Source: Polytrichum commune
Taxonomy: Eukaryota; Streptophyta; Polytrichopsida; Polytrichales; Polytrichaceae
DNA: 64,000 nt
NCBI GenBank assembly: GCA_950295325.1
Contig: OX485808.1
Coordinates: forward strand, 37,905,180-37,969,179
Direction of reading: 5' to 3'
This document shows positions 59,660 to 64,000 of this stretch, piece by piece. The notes below the pieces were generated by a model. It had not been told where the DNA came from. It saw only the letters and a program-made list of their open reading frames with translations, and searched no databases. Both the position numbers and the translations under genes were made by a program. Every line of letters starts with the position of its first letter. The first letter of the stretch is position 1.

Positions 59660-60172
59660 TTGACTACACTAAACATGATATTTAGTGTTTGATTGTATTT
59701 AGTGTTGTTACCACCCTATCATGTTCAACACTAAATTTCAAATTTTTGATATTTAGTGTTAGACATGAATGCGCCGCCACCTTCCCTACTGCCACCTCCT
59801 CTCCTACGAAACAATCCTCTTCAATAGCTAATAGGTTTCTACCTACTCCACGGGGAGTCATCAAAAAATATCAAGATGAGTCATCATAAAATATCAAGAT
59901 GAGTCATCATAAAATATCAAGATGAATCATCATAAAATATCAAGATGATAGGTTGGAATGCTAGAAGATATGTTGGAATTCTTCTTTTATCATTGTTAAT
60001 TTTTTCTCATATCTAACACGAAATTCGTGCATGTAACTTCCACACATTACTATAGTTGAAATTTAGTGTTTGAATACACGGTTAATGTTACTTACTTTCA
60101 TAGGGTTAGTGATGTTTAGTGTATGCGTTCGTATTTAGTGTATCTAACACTAAATATCATATTTAGTGTAGT
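59660..60172. mobile_element. MITE-like element with 'ACTACACTAAA' inverted ends
   Basis: The left end (about 59661-59695) reads ACTACACTAAACATGATATT followed by TAGTGTT. The right end (about 60139-60172) is a close inverted match. Inside are many copies of 'atttagtgtt'. A related left-end-like sequence occurs near 1606. No transposase and no certain target duplication were seen. Confidence 0.55.
59864..59952 (+). repeat. 24-bp tandem repeat, about 3.5 copies
   Basis: The unit 'atatcaagatgagtcatcat' followed by 'aaaa' is repeated with one variant (gaatcatc) inside the MITE-like element. Confidence 0.9.
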
Positions 60173-60469
60173 TTTCCCAGTTGCCAAATATTCGCATAAA
60201 TACCTTGTCCCGGAATTGATGGGAACTCGTACCCGTTAATGTAGATGTGTCTTAAATGGTTAATTTTCAAACTAGCCTACTTATGGCATGATATGAAACA
60301 AGTAGGTTAGTACGAGATGGTTAGCAAATCCAAATCAAAATTTAGGAGCTCATATGAATATCTTGATCATTATCAAAGTGAAGATTATGGTGTCAATAAT
60401 GATCATATAGGTGTCCATACCTAACTTCAAGACTTGCACATATACCACTCAAATATACATGTCCAATTA

Positions 60470-60610
60470 AGAAGAGTGACCAATTAGTAAGTAGAGTAAG
60501 GCTGACCAACTAGTTATTTAGTAAGTAGAGTAAAGGTAACCAACTAGTTATATAATAAGTAGGCCTAGCCACTGGGCCCGCCTAGCCACTAGGCCCGACA
60601 CCACCCTAAA
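60470..60610 (+). repeat. Short tandem array related to 62668-62940
   Basis: About two and a half units of 'agtagagtaaggctaaccaa'-type sequence followed by 'ctagccactgggcccgcc'. The same unit and the same trailing 'cctagccactaggccc' segment recur at 62668-62940, so the two blocks are direct copies about 2.2 kb apart. Confidence 0.8.
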
Positions 60611-60950
60611 TCCGGCCTCCCCAAAAAAGATATGAGGCCCACAGCCTCACCCCGCCTTGGTGGCAAGCACCACCCCCACCCCCCACCCCACCGCCAACTA
60701 GGATCATTGAGGCCCTTGGATGGGCCTTGGTGGATCAACAGTCCGGATGCACCATGAAGAATCTCATATATAGCGCCTCAGTGACAAGGCAACCGAACCG
60801 GCAAAAAGGTGTGAATCTAGCCAAAAAAAATGTGGAAATAGTAATTCCCAATAAAAATTATACATACAACAAGAAAATCAATCAATCACATACTTATGAG
60901 TGCCCAAATGAGCTGATCCAAACGCCGATTAACTTTCTTATCGAGCAAGG

Positions 60951-61424
60951 CATAACATTAAGTAGCAAGCCCGAATTGACCTTCTTAAAAGAGCATCAAA
61001 CCGGCGCGTGCCGGTTTTATGCTCTTTCAAGAGCAAAAGTCACACTAAGTTTGAGTTTCACTTAGGCTATTTTAGATCTATTTGGGTAGTTACTTTCAAT
61101 GTTTAGTATTAATTATGTCGGTTTCTAGGACAAAACTAATGCCAAGTGGTGATAAAGGTTCTAATCTAGGCTAAATTACGATCTTAACAAATTTAAATAG
61201 CTACAAAGCAACGGGAAAGTTGGTTAGGTCAAAAAGGTAGTTGCACTTTTTGGAAAAGTCTCCCGACACCCACATTAGAAACCTCTTTGATACCTTTTTT
61301 AAGCTTCTATATTTGATTAATTATCCATTCATTCACCCTTGCTTTGCAAACTTTTCCCTTCTTGTTGAGGTAAATTTGCGGATACTCAAAGGGTACCCTC
61401 TTAGCATTGCTACTTAATGTTATG
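60951..61424 (+). mobile_element. MITE family copy 2, 474 bp, perfect 18-bp TIR
   Basis: It is bounded by CATAACATTAAGTAGCAA (60951-60968) and its exact reverse complement (61407-61424). It is a reverse-orientation homologue of 42194-42666. A stem-loop at 60988-61027 (18-bp arms, one mismatch, 4-base loop) lies close to the left end; the related copy conserves the pairing with different bases. There is no coding content. Confidence 0.85.
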
Positions 61425-61622
61425 GGTATATTTTATAAAATGCCACAATCTTTCCACTAGATTTGTTGTATTCACAAATCCATGCTCGTATAGACGGTTA
61501 AATCTTGGCCACATACCATGCCACTTGCAATTTTCCGCCCATCCAGTTGTAACATTGTTCAAAACTAGCTTCTCAGTTGCCCAAGTGATTTTGAATTCAA
61601 CATATTTTGAATTGAATTGGGC

Positions 61623-62342
61623 CTATGTGAGGCATTCCAGAAGACCGCACATATCATGATAAAGTTGAGTTCTCTTGTCAACAGTGACATGAGCCACAAG
61701 ATGTTTCATCCACGCCTTTTCAACATGAAACCAACACATCAATAATTTGCATTTTATTGGCTTGCTACCTATGACGTTGTTCGCCCAACACCATGGATCA
61801 TCATTGATCACTGCTGTGAAAGAATTAAGCTCTGTTGCACTTTTGTCAATCACAATTGCATTGGGTCTAATAGGCCCCATTCTTTCAAAAACCACCCGTA
61901 AAATTAGCCTCAATGTTGTTGCCTCATGACCCTCTTGATAATCTTTTGAGCAAAGTATCAAAAGAATAGGCATACCGTATCCGCGGTTATTGGGACACAT
62001 TGCAGCATATAATGGTAGCCTATATTGGTTGGTCTTCAATGTAGTGTCAATTGCCCATGCCGAGTTTGGAGTAATTTGGATTGCTAGCTCGTGCATCCAA
62101 TCGTTCTGTATGACTAGCACAAAATGACGTTTACTTGGGTCTTCATTGTTTGGATCGTAAGCTTGGAAATATATAACTAGGCCGTTTTCCTTCCAACTGT
62201 CTAATTGGTTGTGTATGTTGGCCCAATCATCATCTTTCACTTGCCCACTTTTTTGCATAGAGTATGCCAAATTAGAAACCTCTTTCGGAGCAGGAAAAAA
62301 CCTATAAGAAACCCTTTCATGAGGCTCAACTTGCTGCTGCAA
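61623..62342 (-). pseudogene. Fragment of a MULE (Mutator-like) transposase
   Basis: One open frame of 239 codons on the minus strand contains HFVLVIQNDWMHELAI, SAWAIDTTLKTNQYRLPLY (first Asp), GYGMPILLILCSKD, IVIDKSATELNSF (second acidic residue) and LLMCWFHVEKAW, the order typical of MULE transposase domains. It starts at a probable splice acceptor (TTTTGCAG) rather than an ATG and stops soon after the WFHVEKAW block. The zinc-finger N-terminus and the end of the catalytic core are therefore missing. It is likely a decayed Mutator-like element remnant. Confidence 0.75.
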
Positions 62343-62667
62343 AATTGGTGCCCTGCGCGAGCTGCAAGAACTGCTGAATTGACCTTATTCATGTTATGCA
62401 AATTTTCTTAGATATGATGAATGGCCAAAGGATGAAGAGGCAAGAAAAATACATCATCCATTGAACCAGAAATATGTCCAGAGTGTCCTTTGTGAAGATG
62501 AATCTGCAATCAATTATCAATATCAATCCAATATCAAAATGTGCAAAAATAACTTCCACAAAAGACTTGGAGGTGTCTTGGGACGACCTTTAGACACTAT
62601 CTTGTGGGCTCTCACAATTTCACGGTCATGGCTCTTGGCTCGTGTGTGAAGTGGCCCTTAGCAAGTA

Positions 62668-62871
62668 AGGGTAACCAACTAGTTATTTAGTAAGTAGAGT
62701 AAGGGTAACCAACTAGTTATTTGGTAAGTAGAGTAAGGGTAACCAATTAGTTATTTAGTAAGTAGAGTAAGGGTAACCAACTAGTTATTTGGTAAGTAGA
62801 GTAAGGGTTACCAACCAACTAGTTATTTAGTAAGTAGAGTAAGGGTAACCAAATAGTTAGTTAGTAAGTAG
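62668..62871 (+). repeat. 34-bp tandem repeat, six units
   Basis: Six consecutive units of 'agggtaaccaactagttatt' plus 't(a/g)gtaagtagagta', the fifth with a 4-bp insertion. The array is followed by a 'cctagccgcctagcctacc' low-complexity segment to about 62940. Confidence 0.95.
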
Positions 62872-62944
62872 GCCTACCTAGCCGCCTAGCCTACCTAGCT
62901 GCCTAGCCCACCAAGCCCGCCTAGCCACTAGGCCCAACACCAGT

Positions 62945-63335
62945 GTGTATGTTTGACAAATTTCATGTGATGTTCAACCTCAAATCCAAAGTGTCACATG
63001 ACGTTTTCAAAAACAAAAATGAATGTCAATTGACATCTACATTTTATTCCAAAATGTCACCTCAATTTTTGGCTTACACAATATTTTAGAAAACTAATAT
63101 TTTGAATAATAAAAAACAAACTTGATTTGTAACCAAAAAAAAAACTATCAATCGAGCGTAAGTATCCTTCGGTCTCGCATGTTTCTCCACTTATGCAATG
63201 TGATTAGAGAGAAATGCACGACATACAGAAAAGAAGTCAAGAGCCTTGAATTTAGGCGTCTTTCTCCACTTTTTGCTTCTGAATCTGCAGCCAGACTCTG
63301 CTATCTCTCCGCCAAAAGCAACGGACAAAAATTCT
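62945..63335. other. Unannotated AT-rich stretch before the SAC exons
   Basis: No domain is visible. The open frame crossing it joins the SAC-like exon only because no stop intervenes. The coding signal begins at about 63341. Confidence 0.4.
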
Positions 63336-63340
63336 CAAAG

Positions 63341-63719
63341 GTGATCAACATGGGTGACTCTCTTGCACTTCAGTACGGAGGCTCTGAGGCTCACAATTAC
63401 GTATGCTCCTCCCTTTGCTTGATTCTAGTTGAATGTATCTATTTATCTATCTACCTATCTGCTGAACAATCAATATCAACCGATATCCTTTTGAAGCATA
63501 TTATATCCTTTAGTGGTAAAGAAAAAGAATAAAAAATTGTTCAATTGGTGAGGTCTGATCTAGGTCTCTGAACTGGAATTGTGAAATATAGAAACACTTC
63601 TAGTGCGTTGGCCAACAAAAGGTTGTTACAAGAAGGAATATTGATTATCATTGGGAATTAATTGGTTCCAGGTGTTTCCAGAGAGGCAGGGGAAGTGGAA
63701 AGCAACCACACAATCACAA
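63341..63719 (+). CDS. Two exons of a plant SAC-domain phosphoinositide phosphatase (partial)
   Basis: Exon 63341-63400 encodes VINMGDSLALQYGGSEAHNY and ends at a GTATGC donor. Exon 63672-63719 (acceptor TTCCAG) continues in phase 0 with VFPERQGKWKATTQSQ. This order, 'MGD(S/T)LALQYGGS.AHN' then 'VF.ERRG.W.A.TQSQ', is the end of the SAC catalytic domain in the plant SAC1-SAC5/FIG4-like phosphatases, which dephosphorylate phosphatidylinositol 3,5-bisphosphate at endomembranes. The catalytic CxxxR segment would lie upstream and is not visible, and I cannot see the next exon before the window ends. It is therefore either a gene fragment or the 5'-truncated part of a gene running off the right edge. 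Confidence 0.65.
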
Positions 63720-64000
63720 CTTCATGATTACAAGTTAATTATCCCAATAGAACAATTCACTCTAGAACAAAGTGCGCTACAATCAATCCTAACCGAAAGC
63801 AGGTGATGATCTTCGTGCCACTTCTGCGTCATTTTTGCAGTAAGAAGCCTCTCCTGCTCCAAGAAAGCTCAAAGGGATTCAAATGCTTTCAACAAGGGAG
63901 CATTGCGATTCAAAGGGAATTGCTCAAAACAACTTTGGTTGAAAGCAAGAAAAACTCACATTGGTTGGAAGCAAGAAAAAACTCATATGGAGTGGAGGAT

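Overview
This is a nuclear window from a land plant. The evidence is spliceosomal introns, a plant-type TTTAGGG tract at 1492, a plant leucine-rich-repeat receptor kinase, a B3-type DNA-binding domain, and two exons of a plant-type SAC phosphoinositide phosphatase. The repeat content and the helical-bundle plus kinase proteins at 55-58 kb would suit a bryophyte or other early-diverging lineage, but I cannot name the species.

Layout. 1-9.6 kb is repeat-rich. It holds tandem/dispersed units around 2.0-3.8 kb, the last split by a 3.9-kb GC-rich DNA transposon (3771-7686) with TTAA target duplication and CCC-starting inverted ends (piggyBac-like), which carries a spliced B3-domain gene fragment. 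A 54-bp-arm hairpin sits at 8836-8950. 9.7-10.2 kb is pyrimidine-rich and looks like a promoter or leader. 10.66-17.57 kb is one large six-exon gene. 17.9-18.6 kb holds a possible small gene. 19.2-25.4 kb is AT-rich repeat-derived sequence. 25.4-34.6 kb is a 16-exon LRR receptor kinase on the minus strand, reconstructed here as an intact 821-residue reading frame. 34.6-48.9 kb is gene-poor, with MITEs, a 160-bp tandem repeat and a CAG/CTG-rich minisatellite. 48.9-50.7 kb is a decayed pogo-like transposase whose start codon was hit by a SINE. 54.8-58.4 kb carries two adjacent kinase reading frames that may be spliced into one tandem kinase. 59.6-63 kb is MITEs, tandem repeats and a MULE transposase fragment. 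Two SAC-phosphatase exons lie at the right edge.

The stand-out locus is 10.66-19.2 kb. A tiny exon (11433-11463) encodes exactly the start of histone H3 (Met then residues 1-9, ARTKQTARK). It splices in phase to a long protein with a ParB-like region (NGQH motif), a degenerate beta-class DNA methyltransferase-like region (DNNY in place of DPPY), a very acidic middle and a C-terminal FCP1/HAD phosphatase-like domain. An alternative first exon (10665-10686) has the same splice phase, so the histone-tail mimic may be optional. The same locus carries about 20 copies of a 22-bp palindrome (half-site CCCACGGGTG): ten in an intronic array, others in further introns, one inside coding sequence, and decaying copies downstream. 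I see none elsewhere in the window. All domain calls are by eye; no search was run.
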